Shown: positions 8,173-17,386, numbered from the stretch's first letter. The stretch is DNA of 64,000 bases from Vibrio atlanticus (GCF_024347315.1 NZ_AP025461.1:1302001-1366000); one strand, 5' to 3'. Notes: generated by a model not told the origin, from the sequence alone. Made by a program: numbers and translations.

Positions 8173-9720
8173 TTACTTATTATGGTTCTCTTGAAGTTTC
8201 TCCATAACCTGATCCAAGCTAAAGCTCGCTGCTTTTTGGCGTGGTGGATATTCAGCAAAGGTTTCTAAGAACTTGCCAACATACGCTTGTGCAGGAACGA
8301 ACATATAAGCATGGTCTAACAACCAATCATAGTAAGTATTCGAAGTGATATCTGCGTTTTCGTATGGGTCCATACGGAGGTTAAACAGCTTAGGAAGACG
8401 TAACGTTACAAACGGTTCTGCCCAGATTTGCATGGTACCCGTTGCACGCTGCTCCATGAACACCGCTTTCCATTGGTTGTAACGAAGTGCCGCAAGGTCA
8501 CCGTCATCGGTAAAGTAGAAGATCTCCGAACGACGGCCTTTCTCTTCTTCACCAGTTAAGTAAGGAAGGAAGTTGTAACCATCTAGGTGAACTTTAAATG
8601 TTTTATCACCCGCAGTATGACCTTTCAGTAGTTTCTCTTTGATCTGATCATCACCGGCGGCTGCAACGAAGGTTGGCATCCAGTCCATGTGGTGCATGAT
8701 TTCGTTGGATACAGTGCCCGGTTCAATCTTTCCTGGCCAACGAACCATTGCTGGTACACGGTATGCACCTTCCCAGTTGGTGTTTTTCTCACCACGGAAC
8801 GGCGTTGTACTGGCATCAGGCCACGAGTTCATGTGTGGACCGTTATCCGTTGAGTAGAAAACGATGGTGTTGTCTTTGATTCCCAACTCATCCACTTGCT
8901 TCAATAGTTGTCCAACGTGTCGATCGTGCTCAACCATACCATCAGCGTAATTACTGATACCGGTTACGCCTTTGCTATCTGGCTGCACATGCGTTCTAAA
9001 GTGCATTCGTGTTGCGTTCCACCAAACGAAGAATGGTTTATCTGCTTTCACTGCGCGATCCATGAAATCAAGTGCCGCGTCTAGTGTTTCTTCATCGACC
9101 GTTTCCATACGCTTACGCGTTAGTGGGCCTGTATCTTCAATCTTGCCATCGGCGAATGATTTGATCACACCACGAGGGCCAAATTTCTTATGAAACTCTG
9201 GATCAGTTGGGTAATCTTCATTCTCCGGTTCTTCTTCAGCATTCAGGTGGTAAAGGTTGCCAAAAAATTCGTCAAACCCGTGTGCTGTTGGAAGGAATTC
9301 ATCTTTATCGCCAAGGTGGTTTTTACCAAATTGACCTGTCATGTACCCCATAGGTCTAAGCATTTCTGCAATCGTTGCATCCTCCGCTTGCAAACCAATG
9401 TCTGCACCTGGAAGGCCTACTTTACTTAAACCCGTTCTAAGAACACTTTGACCCGTGATGAACGTTGAGCGACCTGCGGTACAAGACTGCTCAGCATAAT
9501 AATCGGTAAACATCATGCCTTCTTTGGCGATGCTATCAATATTTGGAGTTTTGTAACCCATGAGACCGAAGGTGTATGCACTCACATTAGATTGACCAAT
9601 ATCGTCCCCCCAAATGACCAATATATTTGGCTTTTCTGCTGCAAAAGTGGCGCTAGACGCGGCCATCATTGCTGTACCCAAAATCGCTAATCGACGTTTA
9701 GCGCCATACTTCGCTGTCAT
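8173..9720 (-). CDS. secreted cysteine-type sulfatase
   Basis: Arylsulfatase-family hydrolase of about 515 residues that removes sulfate from an ester substrate, probably in the periplasm or outside. It has a signal peptide ending near ATFA (residues 1-27), the metal-binding IWGDD segment at ~36-40 and the sulfatase signature CTAGR with the cysteine at residue 80. That cysteine must be converted to formylglycine. The ATG at 9720 is chosen over 9747 because an AGAGG site precedes it and the signal peptide follows directly. It is divergent from a close paralogue at 10067. No formylglycine-generating enzyme gene is seen in this window, so the maturase must be elsewhere. Natural substrate unknown (an algal or animal sulfated polymer is a guess). 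Confidence 0.9.
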   Translation of the reverse strand: MTAKYGAKRRLAILGTAMMAASSATFAAEKPNILVIWGDDIGQSNVSAYTFGLMGYKTPNIDSIAKEGMMFTDYYAEQSCTAGRSTFITGQSVLRTGLSKVGLPGADIGLQAEDATIAEMLRPMGYMTGQFGKNHLGDKDEFLPTAHGFDEFFGNLYHLNAEEEPENEDYPTDPEFHKKFGPRGVIKSFADGKIEDTGPLTRKRMETVDEETLDAALDFMDRAVKADKPFFVWWNATRMHFRTHVQPDSKGVTGISNYADGMVEHDRHVGQLLKQVDELGIKDNTIVFYSTDNGPHMNSWPDASTTPFRGEKNTNWEGAYRVPAMVRWPGKIEPGTVSNEIMHHMDWMPTFVAAAGDDQIKEKLLKGHTAGDKTFKVHLDGYNFLPYLTGEEEKGRRSEIFYFTDDGDLAALRYNQWKAVFMEQRATGTMQIWAEPFVTLRLPKLFNLRMDPYENADITSNTYYDWLLDHAYMFVPAQAYVGKFLETFAEYPPRQKAASFSLDQVMEKLQENHNK

Positions 9721-10066
9721 AGAAACCTCTTCGTAAGTTATTTGCATCCTGCCCTACAACGTATAGTTCATTTTTTGCGCATACGCGAGATTACCTAAGC
9801 TATTAATCTTTTTGTCATTTTCATCGAGATATGGATACAGAAGTCATCGATAAGGTTTACGGCAACAAACATGATAAGGATCACACATACAAACTAAGAG
9901 GCTGTTCTGGCAACACACTGAAAATGATATGAATCAATAAGTTAACTAGACATCATAACGATTGGTTATAAGCACTATAAAAGGACGGAACGGAATTTTG
10001 AGAATAACATTTGCTCATCGATGTGTTGTTCTAACGCATTAATCTTAAAAGTGAATCGGAGTCCTT
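9721..10066. promoter_or_regulatory. divergent intergenic region between two sulfatases
   Basis: This 346-base AT-rich gap must hold promoters for both sulfatases. The clearest element is the palindrome at 9955-9969. TATAA-like sequence follows it at about 9973-9980. No small gene or RNA was recognised. Confidence 0.6.
9955..9969. promoter_or_regulatory. LysR-type palindrome upstream of sulfatase
   Basis: ATAACGATTGGTTAT, a dyad ATAAC-N5-GTTAT with T-N11-A spacing, 98 bases before the start at 10067. It matches the element at 5435-5449 in the dyad and in the bases to its right. For a sulfatase, a sulfur-responsive LysR regulator such as CysB is an attractive idea but unproven. Confidence 0.45.
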
Positions 10067-11629
10067 ATGGGTACTAAAATTAATAAACTAGCATTAGGTG
10101 TTGGCTTATTAGCAGCTTCTTCAGCAGCAACAGCAGCAGAAAAACCAAACATTCTTGCTATCTGGGGTGATGACATTGGTGTATTCAACATCAGTGCATA
10201 CAACAACGGCATGATGGGTTATGAAACACCTAACATCGACCGTATTGCTAACGAAGGCGCACTATTTACTGACCATTACGGTCAACAATCGTGTACTGCT
10301 GGCCGTGCTGCATTCCTAACCGGTCAAGAACCTTTCCGTACAGGTCTACTGACTATCGGTATGCCGGGCTCTGACCACGGTATCCCTGATTGGGCTCCAA
10401 CTATCGCAGACCTTCTTAAAGAACAAGGCTACATGACAGCTCAGTTCGGTAAAAACCACATGGGTGACCAAGATAAGCACCTCCCAACGAACCACGGTTT
10501 CGACCAGTTCTTTGGTAACCTTTATCACCTAAATGCGGAAGAAGAGCCGGAAACATACTACTACCCTAAAGACCCAGAATTCCGTAAGAACTTTGGCCCT
10601 CGTGGTGTAATCAAGTCGACTTCTGACGGTAAGATTGAAGATACAGGCCCTATGACGCGTAAGCGTATGGAGCACGCGGATGAAGAGTTCCTAGAAGAAT
10701 CTTTAGCATTCATGGAAAAAGCAGTGAAAGCTGACAAACCATTCTTCATCTGGCACAACACGACTCGTATGCACGTGTGGACTCGTCTACAAGAAAAATA
10801 CCAAGGTAAATCTGGTATCAGCATCTACGCTGATGGCATGTTAGAGCACGATGACCAAGTCGGTATCCTTCTAGACAAGCTTGATGAGCTTAAGATCGCA
10901 GACAACACCATCGTAATCTACTCTACCGATAACGGTGCAGAGACAGTATCTTGGCCTGATGGTGGTGCAACTTACTTCCACGGTGAAAAAGGTACAACTT
11001 ACGAAGGTGGTATGCGTGTTCCTCAGTTAGTTCGCTGGCCTGGTACGATCAAACCGGGAACTAAGATCAACGACATCATGAGCCACCAAGACTGGATCCC
11101 GACTCTTCTAGCAGCCGCTGGTGATGATAAAGTGGTTGAGAAACTGGCTTCTGATAAAGGGGCGACTTACAACGGCAAAAATTGGCGTGTACACCTAGAT
11201 GGTTACAACTTCCTACCTTACTTCGAAGGTAAAGAAGAAAAAGGCCCTCGTGACAGCATGCTTTACTTCTCTGCAAACGCTGAGTTAAACGCGGTACGTT
11301 GGAATGACTTCAAGATTTCTTTCGCAGTAATGGACGGGAACATTGTTGATGCAGTTCGCTTCCAACCAAACTGGCCTCAAGTCGTTCACCTACGTGCTGA
11401 CCCATTCGAAAAAGCACCACACGAATCGGGCATGTACCTACGCTGGATGGCAGACAATATGTGGCTATTCGTACCAGTAGGCGGCAAAGTACAAGAGTTC
11501 ATGAACACACTACCTGACTACCCAATGCAGCAAAGCCAAGTGTTGAACCCTGGTAACTTCAACCAGAATGCGTACATGCTTCAAGGTAAACTTAAGCAAC
11601 TAGAAGCGGCAGCAGCGCAAGCTAAATAA
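10067..11629 (+). CDS. secreted cysteine-type sulfatase, paralogue
   Basis: A 520-residue sulfatase with signal peptide (residues 1-23), IWGDD metal segment at ~33-36 and the CTAGR signature with its cysteine at residue 76. It aligns by eye over its whole length with the divergent sulfatase at 8173-9720; for example PNIL..WGDDIG, FGNLYHLNAEEEPE and GPRGVIKS are shared. The pair is therefore an inverted duplication with divergence. A CGGAG site lies 9 bases before the ATG. A strong terminator follows at 11666. Differences after the active site suggest the two may differ in substrate. The enzyme depends on formylglycine maturation encoded elsewhere. Confidence 0.92.
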   Translation: MGTKINKLALGVGLLAASSAATAAEKPNILAIWGDDIGVFNISAYNNGMMGYETPNIDRIANEGALFTDHYGQQSCTAGRAAFLTGQEPFRTGLLTIGMPGSDHGIPDWAPTIADLLKEQGYMTAQFGKNHMGDQDKHLPTNHGFDQFFGNLYHLNAEEEPETYYYPKDPEFRKNFGPRGVIKSTSDGKIEDTGPMTRKRMEHADEEFLEESLAFMEKAVKADKPFFIWHNTTRMHVWTRLQEKYQGKSGISIYADGMLEHDDQVGILLDKLDELKIADNTIVIYSTDNGAETVSWPDGGATYFHGEKGTTYEGGMRVPQLVRWPGTIKPGTKINDIMSHQDWIPTLLAAAGDDKVVEKLASDKGATYNGKNWRVHLDGYNFLPYFEGKEEKGPRDSMLYFSANAELNAVRWNDFKISFAVMDGNIVDAVRFQPNWPQVVHLRADPFEKAPHESGMYLRWMADNMWLFVPVGGKVQEFMNTLPDYPMQQSQVLNPGNFNQNAYMLQGKLKQLEAAAAQAK

Positions 11630-11665
11630 TTAGCTAAAGCTTAACCAACCCTAGGAAAGCGAAAC

Positions 11666-11700
11666 AAAGCCGTGATAGCTCAAGTGCTATCACGGCTTTT
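11666..11700 (+). terminator. Rho-independent terminator after sulfatase
   Basis: Perfect 14-bp stem AAAGCCGTGATAGC with loop TCAAGT, ending in TTTT, 37 bases after the stop. Confidence 0.92.
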
Positions 11701-11918
11701 CAGTATATCAACAATGAAAACTGTCCCACATAAGCCTTTAACAAACGAGTGACGAACAAGGTTATCCGCATACATTTACTCGCATAGCCTTGTAACTCGC
11801 CTCGTTTATGACCGTTACGTTAAGATTACGCAAATTTTTTCAAATCCCACGGACATCACTTGAAATACAGAGATATGCGTGCGATTGTATTTTAACTCAC
11901 CCTAACAACTGTATGATT

Positions 11919-12572
11919 ATGAAGACAATCCAAAGCATTGCCCTACTCTCAGCTATCGTTGCTGCACCTTCAGTATTAGCTGACGTTGAAATCCAAGTTC
12001 CATCCAGTGTTGATATTCTAGCGGTTAACGAAGCTAAGCCTGACTTAGACGGCGGCTTATTCTCTTCTCATAAAACACTGACGTTACCAGATGGCCAAAA
12101 CCAAATTGTATTCCAATATCAACTTGCATTTGATAAAGGTAACGATCGTGAATTCGTAGACAGCGACGCTGTTATCGCAACATTCGATGCGACTGATACC
12201 ACACTGACTTTCGACCTGCCAAAATACCGCAACACAGCAGAAGCAAAATCTGGGTTTAAAAACTTAGAGTGGAGCCTTGTTGATGAGAACCAGAATGAAA
12301 TCAGCGTTAAGCAAGACAAGCTAGTTAAAGACGGTATGCAAATTGGACGTAAATACCCTCAAGAAGCAAAAGAATACAACCAGAAAGGCGGCATTGCTGC
12401 GCTAGCTATAGGTACAACAGCAGGCGCAACAGCGGCGGTTGTTCAACCTGTAAAACTTCCAGCAAAAATTGATGGAAATGCGGCTAACACAGCTGAAGAA
12501 ATGTTGTATTTTTGGTACGAAAAAGCCGATGCTGAAACGAAGCAGAAATTCAAAGATTACGTGAACAAGTAG
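11919..12572 (+). CDS. DUF2057 family secreted protein (YccT-like)
   Basis: About 218 residues with a signal peptide (MKTIQSIALLSAIVAAPSVLA) and a mature region with DUF2057-family features: VEIQVPSSVDILAVNE at the start, a DGQNQIVFQYQ strand and RKYPQEAKEYN near the C-terminal third. The family is periplasmic; E. coli YccT has been linked to curli export control, but that cannot be carried over here. ATG at 11919 or 11913 gives the expected signal peptide. The frame extends back to 11808 but those residues do not look coding. No strong ribosome site is seen, so the start is not certain. Confidence 0.8.
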   Translation: MKTIQSIALLSAIVAAPSVLADVEIQVPSSVDILAVNEAKPDLDGGLFSSHKTLTLPDGQNQIVFQYQLAFDKGNDREFVDSDAVIATFDATDTTLTFDLPKYRNTAEAKSGFKNLEWSLVDENQNEISVKQDKLVKDGMQIGRKYPQEAKEYNQKGGIAALAIGTTAGATAAVVQPVKLPAKIDGNAANTAEEMLYFWYEKADAETKQKFKDYVNK

Positions 12573-12613
12573 ATTCGATTACGAACAAGTCTATAAAATA
12601 TCTCGTTCAAACC

Positions 12614-12642
12614 AAAGAAGCTGGCACACTGCCAGCTTCTTT
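12614..12642. terminator. terminator hairpin after the DUF2057 gene
   Basis: Perfect 12-bp stem AAAGAAGCTGGC with loop ACACT. It lies between convergent genes (plus-strand stop at 12572, minus-strand stop at 12678), so it may serve both strands. Confidence 0.8.
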
Positions 12643-12677
12643 GATTTCATCTAAATAGGACGTTATAGGTCTAACAA

Positions 12678-13172
12678 TCAACGATAATCAGGTCTAATCC
12701 TCGACATCAACAACATATCAATGTATTTCCCGCCTTTGAATGTACTCAGCCTTTTAGTGCCTTCTAACTGAAAACCCACTCGTTCATACAAAGCAATCGC
12801 AGCATGGTTATCTGCATGAACCTCTAGCTCCAAACGAACAAGATTAAGCCAATTATCAGCCTGATTAATCGCTTCTTTCATTAAGGCCTTTCCAACCCCT
12901 TTGCCGTGTGCATCAGGGTGAATCGCAATTCCAAGGCCAGCACAGTGTCGGTCTCTCACCTTAGTCGTCATGAATAAAGTAATGTGCCCGACGACTTTAC
13001 CTGACACTTCTGCGACTAAAGTAAAATGGTCTGAATGACCAAACAATCGCTCCACTTGATCTGAGCTTAGGAAAGGCTTTTGTGAGGTGTTTTCTGATAC
13101 TGATGGATGACGATAAATATCAAAAATATCTTGGTTGTCGGTTATTTCAAGGTGTCTCATTTGTATTTCCAA
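12678..13172 (-). CDS. GNAT family N-acetyltransferase
   Basis: A 164-residue acetyltransferase of the GNAT fold. The acetyl-CoA loop is recognisable at HGKGVGKALM (a Q/R-x-x-G-x-G/A variant), followed by the LELEVHADNHAAIALYERVGF segment typical of YhhY/RimI-like members. Acceptor unknown. Two starts compete: a TTG at 13172 with AAGGAAG at good spacing, and an ATG at 13160 with a weak GGAA. The start is unresolved but affects only four residues. Confidence 0.85.
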   Translation of the reverse strand: MEIQMRHLEITDNQDIFDIYRHPSVSENTSQKPFLSSDQVERLFGHSDHFTLVAEVSGKVVGHITLFMTTKVRDRHCAGLGIAIHPDAHGKGVGKALMKEAINQADNWLNLVRLELEVHADNHAAIALYERVGFQLEGTKRLSTFKGGKYIDMLLMSRIRPDYR

Positions 13173-13479
13173 AGTGCTTCCTTACTGTCTAATTCTATCC
13201 TTAAGCTAATTTTCATATTACGGATAGCAACGAGCAGCTACAACCGTAAGTGACAGAAATAATTGAACAATCGTTATTGTCCATCAAGCAGTCATCATAG
13301 CCCATTAAACAATCAAACTCATATCCTATAAATGCACCATAGAGGCCCCTCGTGCGCCTATTCATAGAGTAAAATTCGCTCTCGAAGTAAATAGCTCAAA
13401 GGTATAATAAATTGATCCATCGCTTTGAGCCCTTCGTAATACCTGACGAAAATAACGGACAAACTCAAAGGATTCCAAC
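13173..13479. promoter_or_regulatory. intergenic region upstream of fasciclin-domain gene, with dyad around a -10-like box
   Basis: This 307-base gap lies between divergent genes. A TATAAT hexamer at 13403-13408 sits inside an inverted repeat, GCTCAAAG at 13394-13401 and CTTTGAGC at 13423-13430. No convincing -35 box is seen. The dyad could be an operator or a 5' leader hairpin. Nothing else recognised. Confidence 0.4.
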
Positions 13480-13977
13480 ATGATTAATAAAATTAGCAAG
13501 TCTCTATCTCTTCTTGTCGCTGCACTTTTTTTTAGTGCATTCGCTAACGCCAATCATCATGAGATGAAAAAAGATATCGTCGATGTCGCAGTAGGAAATG
13601 GCTCTTTCAATACACTTGTAGCTGCTGTTAAAGCGGGTGGACTTGTAGATACTTTGAAAGGAGAAGGACCTTTTACCGTTTTCGCTCCAACCGATGAAGC
13701 ATTTGCCAAGTTGCCAGATGGTACTGTCGATATGCTTTTGAAACCGGAAAACAAAGACAAATTAGTCGCCGTGCTAACTTATCATGTAGTCGCAGGGAAA
13801 GTGATGGCGGCAGACGTTATGAAAATAGACAAAGCGACAACAATTCAAGGTCAAAACGTGATGATAAGCGTAAGCGATGGCACGGTTATGATTAACAATG
13901 CGAAAGTGATTGCGGCTGATGTGGAAGCAAGCAATGGTGTAATCCACGTAATTGATACGGTCTTGCTCCCGAAGTAA
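13480..13977 (+). CDS. secreted fasciclin (FAS1) domain protein
   Basis: A 165-residue protein with a signal peptide (about residues 1-24, ending FANA) and a single FAS1 domain. The H1 box [15 protein letters not shown] and the H2-like segment [14 protein letters not shown] are clear. Bacterial FAS1 proteins are secreted or periplasmic and may mediate adhesion, but the role here is not known. An AAAGGA-like site precedes the ATG. It stands alone and is closed by its own terminator. Confidence 0.92.
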   Translation: MINKISKSLSLLVAALFFSAFANANHHEMKKDIVDVAVGNGSFNTLVAAVKAGGLVDTLKGEGPFTVFAPTDEAFAKLPDGTVDMLLKPENKDKLVAVLTYHVVAGKVMAADVMKIDKATTIQGQNVMISVSDGTVMINNAKVIAADVEASNGVIHVIDTVLLPK

Positions 13978-14016
13978 TCAAATAGAAATAAAGTCTGAGG
14001 CAAACCAAACTCTTTG

Positions 14017-14043
14017 AGGGTGTGACAATTCACACCCTTTTTA
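14017..14043 (+). terminator. Rho-independent terminator after FAS1 gene
   Basis: 9-bp stem AGGGTGTGA/TCACACCCT with loop CAAT, followed by TTTTT, 40 bases after the stop. Confidence 0.88.
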
Positions 14044-14104
14044 ACCAACTGGGCTAAGCGTTGAGCATATCCAAGTTTACCTACACTAGACATAACGTTA
14101 ATGG

Positions 14105-14572
14105 CTACTTAGTGGTTTTCTCCATCACGTAATTAGTCAGCTTAACGCCACGTATTTCGACTTCCTGTTCATTCACTAACTTAAAGCCAAGGTGCTCATA
14201 GAAAGGCCTAGCGGTAATACTCACCTCAGAGAAGTATCTCGATACACCACGAAATCGACCAATCTCGAATACATGCTCCATCAAAGCTCGCCCTACACCT
14301 TTACCTTGATATTCATGATGACAAAAGAAGTGGTCAATCAACCCATTTGGTTGCAGGTCAGTATAGCCAACAATGTGGCCATCCAACTCCGCAACAAAAG
14401 GTTGGATACGATGCAGACACTTTTCCCACACCTCGGAGTCAAAGTCACTTGGAGCCCAAGCCTCAACTTGTTCTTGAGAATAGTCACGAACATTAATATT
14501 CCGGACAGTATGGAAATAGATCTCCCATAATGCTTTGGCATCACTAACTTGGTAATTTCGAATTCTAACCAC
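14105..14572 (-). CDS. GNAT family N-acetyltransferase
   Basis: A 155-residue GNAT protein. The acetyl-CoA binding motif YQGKGVGRALMEHVF is near residues 88-102 and the C-terminal ARPFYEHLGFKLV helix is typical. The start is a GTG at 14572 supported by an AAAGGA ribosome site. It has no sequence relationship obvious by eye to the GNAT at 12678 beyond the fold. Substrate unknown. Confidence 0.87.
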   Translation of the reverse strand: MVRIRNYQVSDAKALWEIYFHTVRNINVRDYSQEQVEAWAPSDFDSEVWEKCLHRIQPFVAELDGHIVGYTDLQPNGLIDHFFCHHEYQGKGVGRALMEHVFEIGRFRGVSRYFSEVSITARPFYEHLGFKLVNEQEVEIRGVKLTNYVMEKTTK

Positions 14573-14625
14573 GACACAGTCCTTTCATGTATTGCTGATT
14601 GTCTATTCACTACTTGATAGCAATA

Positions 14626-14940
14626 CTAACGATAAAACACAGCCAGCCAAATAGTCACAACGTCTCTATCCGTACCAACAACCTTGTGCTTCTCTCTCGC
14701 GGCAATATTGATGTAATCCCCTTTAGACAAGGTAACGACACGTCCGTCTTCGAACTCAATAACACCTTGCCCCTCTAGCACCATAACCCATTCGTTTTCA
14801 TCTTGGTCATACCAACCTTGTTCTGGAGAACTGTGCCCATGAGATATTATTCTTTCAATCCGCACATTCTCAGTAGTAATGATGTCGTTGAAGATTTCGT
14901 CGGGTATTGACGAAGGCACATCCGAGTAGATATTTGACAT
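14626..14940 (-). CDS. single-domain cupin protein
   Basis: A 104-residue cupin. The first motif is represented around GHSSPEQGWYDQDENEWVMV and the second around GDYINIAAREKHKVV. His and Glu positions suitable for metal binding are present. Small cupins of this kind are often annotated as generic cupins and the reaction is not predictable. An AGGAGAG site precedes the ATG. Its upstream region carries an 8-bp tandem repeat at 14981-15012. Confidence 0.85.
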   Translation of the reverse strand: MSNIYSDVPSSIPDEIFNDIITTENVRIERIISHGHSSPEQGWYDQDENEWVMVLEGQGVIEFEDGRVVTLSKGDYINIAAREKHKVVGTDRDVVTIWLAVFYR

Positions 14941-14980
14941 CGCTCTCTCCTAATCCTTGTTAGATGAATATGGTGCAGTG

Positions 14981-15012
14981 TTTTATCGTTTTATCGTTTT
15001 ATCGTTTTATCT
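14981..15012. repeat. 8-bp tandem repeat (TTTTATCG)n upstream of cupin gene
   Basis: Three exact TTTTATCG units and a fourth ending in T, 41 to 72 bases upstream of the cupin ATG, where a promoter would be expected. Further short quasi-repeats of CTAAGC/ATAAGC type follow to 15061. Confidence 0.85.
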
Positions 15013-15061
15013 AAAGCCTAGCTTCCTGAGCTCCTAAGCTATAAGCTATAAGCCCTAAACC

Positions 15062-15565
15062 CTAAGCCACAGCACTTTTTCTGAAATAGAAACGGTAATA
15101 GCCTACTAAGTTACTGCAGATAAACAGCGCTTCCATCAGAACCGCTGTTGGCGAGCCAACTAAATAATTGTGAACCAACCAAAAGCTAGTTCCGATGATC
15201 ATCAACTCTCTTAATCGACGGTCATCTTTATTAAACGCCGCAAACGTTTGAAACATCGACGCACAACAACTTAAGACACTGATCAGCCCTGAGTAAGTAA
15301 AGGCTGTTGCAACCAGCGACATTGAGCAGAACAAATATTTAAATTTGGGTGACGTAGAAAACACGCTCGTTAAATATCGAATGGTCGCGATGATCATCAA
15401 ACTTGCCGCTGTCCATTGCTCGAGCAAAATGAAATGGCTAGAGATAAGAACGCCCGCAAAAAACAAGCATGTGACGATTTTCTTCCTTTCCTTAAATTGG
15501 AATGACAACAAATCGAAACAAATAGCGATCGCGACGAGTACTTGAGACAGATAAAAGGCTGACAC
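15062..15565 (-). CDS. YgjV family inner-membrane protein
   Basis: A 167-residue hydrophobic protein with about five or six membrane segments and short loops. Sequence features such as SFQFKERKKI, the TIRYLTSVF helix and the FWLVHNYLVGSP segment fit the YgjV family of uncharacterised inner-membrane proteins. The GTG at 15565 is chosen because AAGGAA precedes it. No function is known for the family. Confidence 0.75.
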   Translation of the reverse strand: MSAFYLSQVLVAIAICFDLLSFQFKERKKIVTCLFFAGVLISSHFILLEQWTAASLMIIATIRYLTSVFSTSPKFKYLFCSMSLVATAFTYSGLISVLSCCASMFQTFAAFNKDDRRLRELMIIGTSFWLVHNYLVGSPTAVLMEALFICSNLVGYYRFYFRKSAVA

Positions 15566-15656
15566 GATTATTCCTTAAGTAGTGACCTAGCAGGTTTAAA
15601 TTATGACGTTTCCGTTCTAAATAACGACATTGCTATTTTATGAATGATATTGAAGT

Positions 15657-16457
15657 TTAGACTTTTAAAGAACCACTGATTACGGTGGTTGCAGACCCTA
15701 TCAGTTTTATACGACCATTCGGCAATAGCTCTGTCGATACATACCCACCGCGGCGCGACGCTTGGTAAGCATTGAAATGCGCTTTGTTTAGTTTCTCGGA
15801 CCAGTACTGTGTGAGAGCGCAATGCGCTGAACCCGTAACGGGATCTTCGTTAACACCCACCCACGGCGCAAAATAGCGCGAAACAAAATCAAGTTCAGAG
15901 TTCGACGATAATGCCGTCACAACGACGCCTCGACCTTTAATACGCTTTAGAGCATCAAAGTTTGGTGCTAAATCTAATAAAACTTGTTCGCTGACAACCT
16001 CAATAAACTGCTTGGTATCGAACTCACTGTATGACACGACTTGGTCTTCATACAGCCCTAAATATTCCAGCAAATCTTTATTAGCATCCAATCCAAGATC
16101 AAGCACAGTACTTGGGAAGTCAAGCTCGATTGTGGAGTCACAAACTGTGGCAGATAGCTTCCCTGAAAGCGTATCAAACGTCACAACCTCACCCGCATTG
16201 ACTAACCCTCTTTCCTTCATCACATGCGCTGTTGCCAACGTACCGTGGCCGCATAATTTGACTTCAACTTCTGGTGTGAACCATTTCAACGTCATCGTAT
16301 TGAGGGCTAAGAATGCCGTTTCTGATACTGCCATCTCTTCAGCAATCGAATACATCAATGACTCTTCTAAAGGTTCTTGTGAAATACAAACCCCAGCTGG
16401 GTTTCCTTTAAAAGCTTGAGTTGTGAACGAGTCAACTTGATATATATCTAAATTCAC
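15657..16457 (-). CDS. PhzF family isomerase/epimerase
   Basis: A 266-residue protein of the PhzF (diaminopimelate-epimerase fold) family. The N-terminus carries the VDSFTTQAFKGNPAGVC segment and the catalytic glutamate in VSETAF (E46). The family motif EDPVTGSAHCAL is near the C-terminal part. Members are cytosolic isomerases acting on unknown small metabolites unless placed in a phenazine cluster, which is not the case here. Start GTG at 16457 with GGAAC upstream. Confidence 0.9.
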   Translation of the reverse strand: MNLDIYQVDSFTTQAFKGNPAGVCISQEPLEESLMYSIAEEMAVSETAFLALNTMTLKWFTPEVEVKLCGHGTLATAHVMKERGLVNAGEVVTFDTLSGKLSATVCDSTIELDFPSTVLDLGLDANKDLLEYLGLYEDQVVSYSEFDTKQFIEVVSEQVLLDLAPNFDALKRIKGRGVVVTALSSNSELDFVSRYFAPWVGVNEDPVTGSAHCALTQYWSEKLNKAHFNAYQASRRGGYVSTELLPNGRIKLIGSATTVISGSLKV

Positions 16458-16735
16458 AATAGTTCCTAGCTCTTATATTGGATCAATATTGTTGCCTACA
16501 ATAAACACAAACACCCCGTGCTACAAGTGTTCAACAGCAACATAATTAATACTTATTTGAGAAGTAAGGAATGATAAACAAAGAGTTACGAAAATAATAG
16601 GCGGATTAAGCAGAAGGTTTAATATCGGGCAGATAAGAACTAAGACGTATCAGCCTGGTAGGTAACAAGCACACATTCGCGGCACATAGGTATTGTATCG
16701 TGCCACAAACGTGAGGTTACTCAGCAATGGTGAAT

Positions 16736-17386
16736 CTACTGACGTACCAGAGCAGATTTCACAATGGTCAAGCCAAGCAGACCCAGCATGACTCCTGTCA
16801 CTTTATCAATATAGTAAGCAACACGTGTAAACTCTTGACGCACTTTAGGCGTTGATAACAGGAAGATGATCGCCGCATCCCAGATAAAGACAACCACCGT
16901 CATCCAAATACCTAGGCCTAGCTTAAACATGAAGCCAATGTCATTGTTCAACACAACCGTGAATAAGCTCAAATAGAACAATAGGTTTTTGGGATTAAGG
17001 ATTCCAGATAGAAAACCCGTGACGAATTCTTTAAGAAAAGTCGTTTGATTGAAGCTATCTCCTTCGGAAACATCCATATTACTGTAATTACATTTCTTCG
17101 CTCTTATCGCTTGAACGGCAAGATAAACAAGAAATACACCACCAATTATCTTAAGTGCAATCATAACGGAAACGGATGCCGCTAGAATCGAGCCGACACC
17201 AACCAAACATAAAGCAATATAAACCGCATTGGCACTGGCAATTCCGAATGCAACGCCGAGTGCTTTTCTTCCCTTATTTTTAACAGCACTCTTTACCACA
17301 ATCACAAAATCTGGTCCGGGGCTCAATAGCGCCAAAAAGTGAGCAATCGCCACGGTAACAAAAATCCCAACTAAACCTGCATCCAT
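16736..17386 (-). CDS. LysE/RhtB family amino-acid exporter
   Basis: A 216-residue inner-membrane protein with about six hydrophobic segments. The N-terminal family signature LLSPGPDFVIVVK is at ~20-32 and GFLSGILNPKNLLFYLSLF is in the middle, both hallmarks of RhtB/LysE exporters of amino acids or homoserine lactones. A strong AGGAGG site precedes the ATG. It stands alone; substrate not predictable. Confidence 0.92.
   Translation of the reverse strand: MDAGLVGIFVTVAIAHFLALLSPGPDFVIVVKSAVKNKGRKALGVAFGIASANAVYIALCLVGVGSILAASVSVMIALKIIGGVFLVYLAVQAIRAKKCNYSNMDVSEGDSFNQTTFLKEFVTGFLSGILNPKNLLFYLSLFTVVLNNDIGFMFKLGLGIWMTVVVFIWDAAIIFLLSTPKVRQEFTRVAYYIDKVTGVMLGLLGLTIVKSALVRQ

Noticed and set aside
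8173..11629. A polysaccharide-utilisation locus around the sulfatases
   Set aside because: No glycoside hydrolase, polysaccharide lyase, porter or maturase genes nearby; only the two sulfatases support it.
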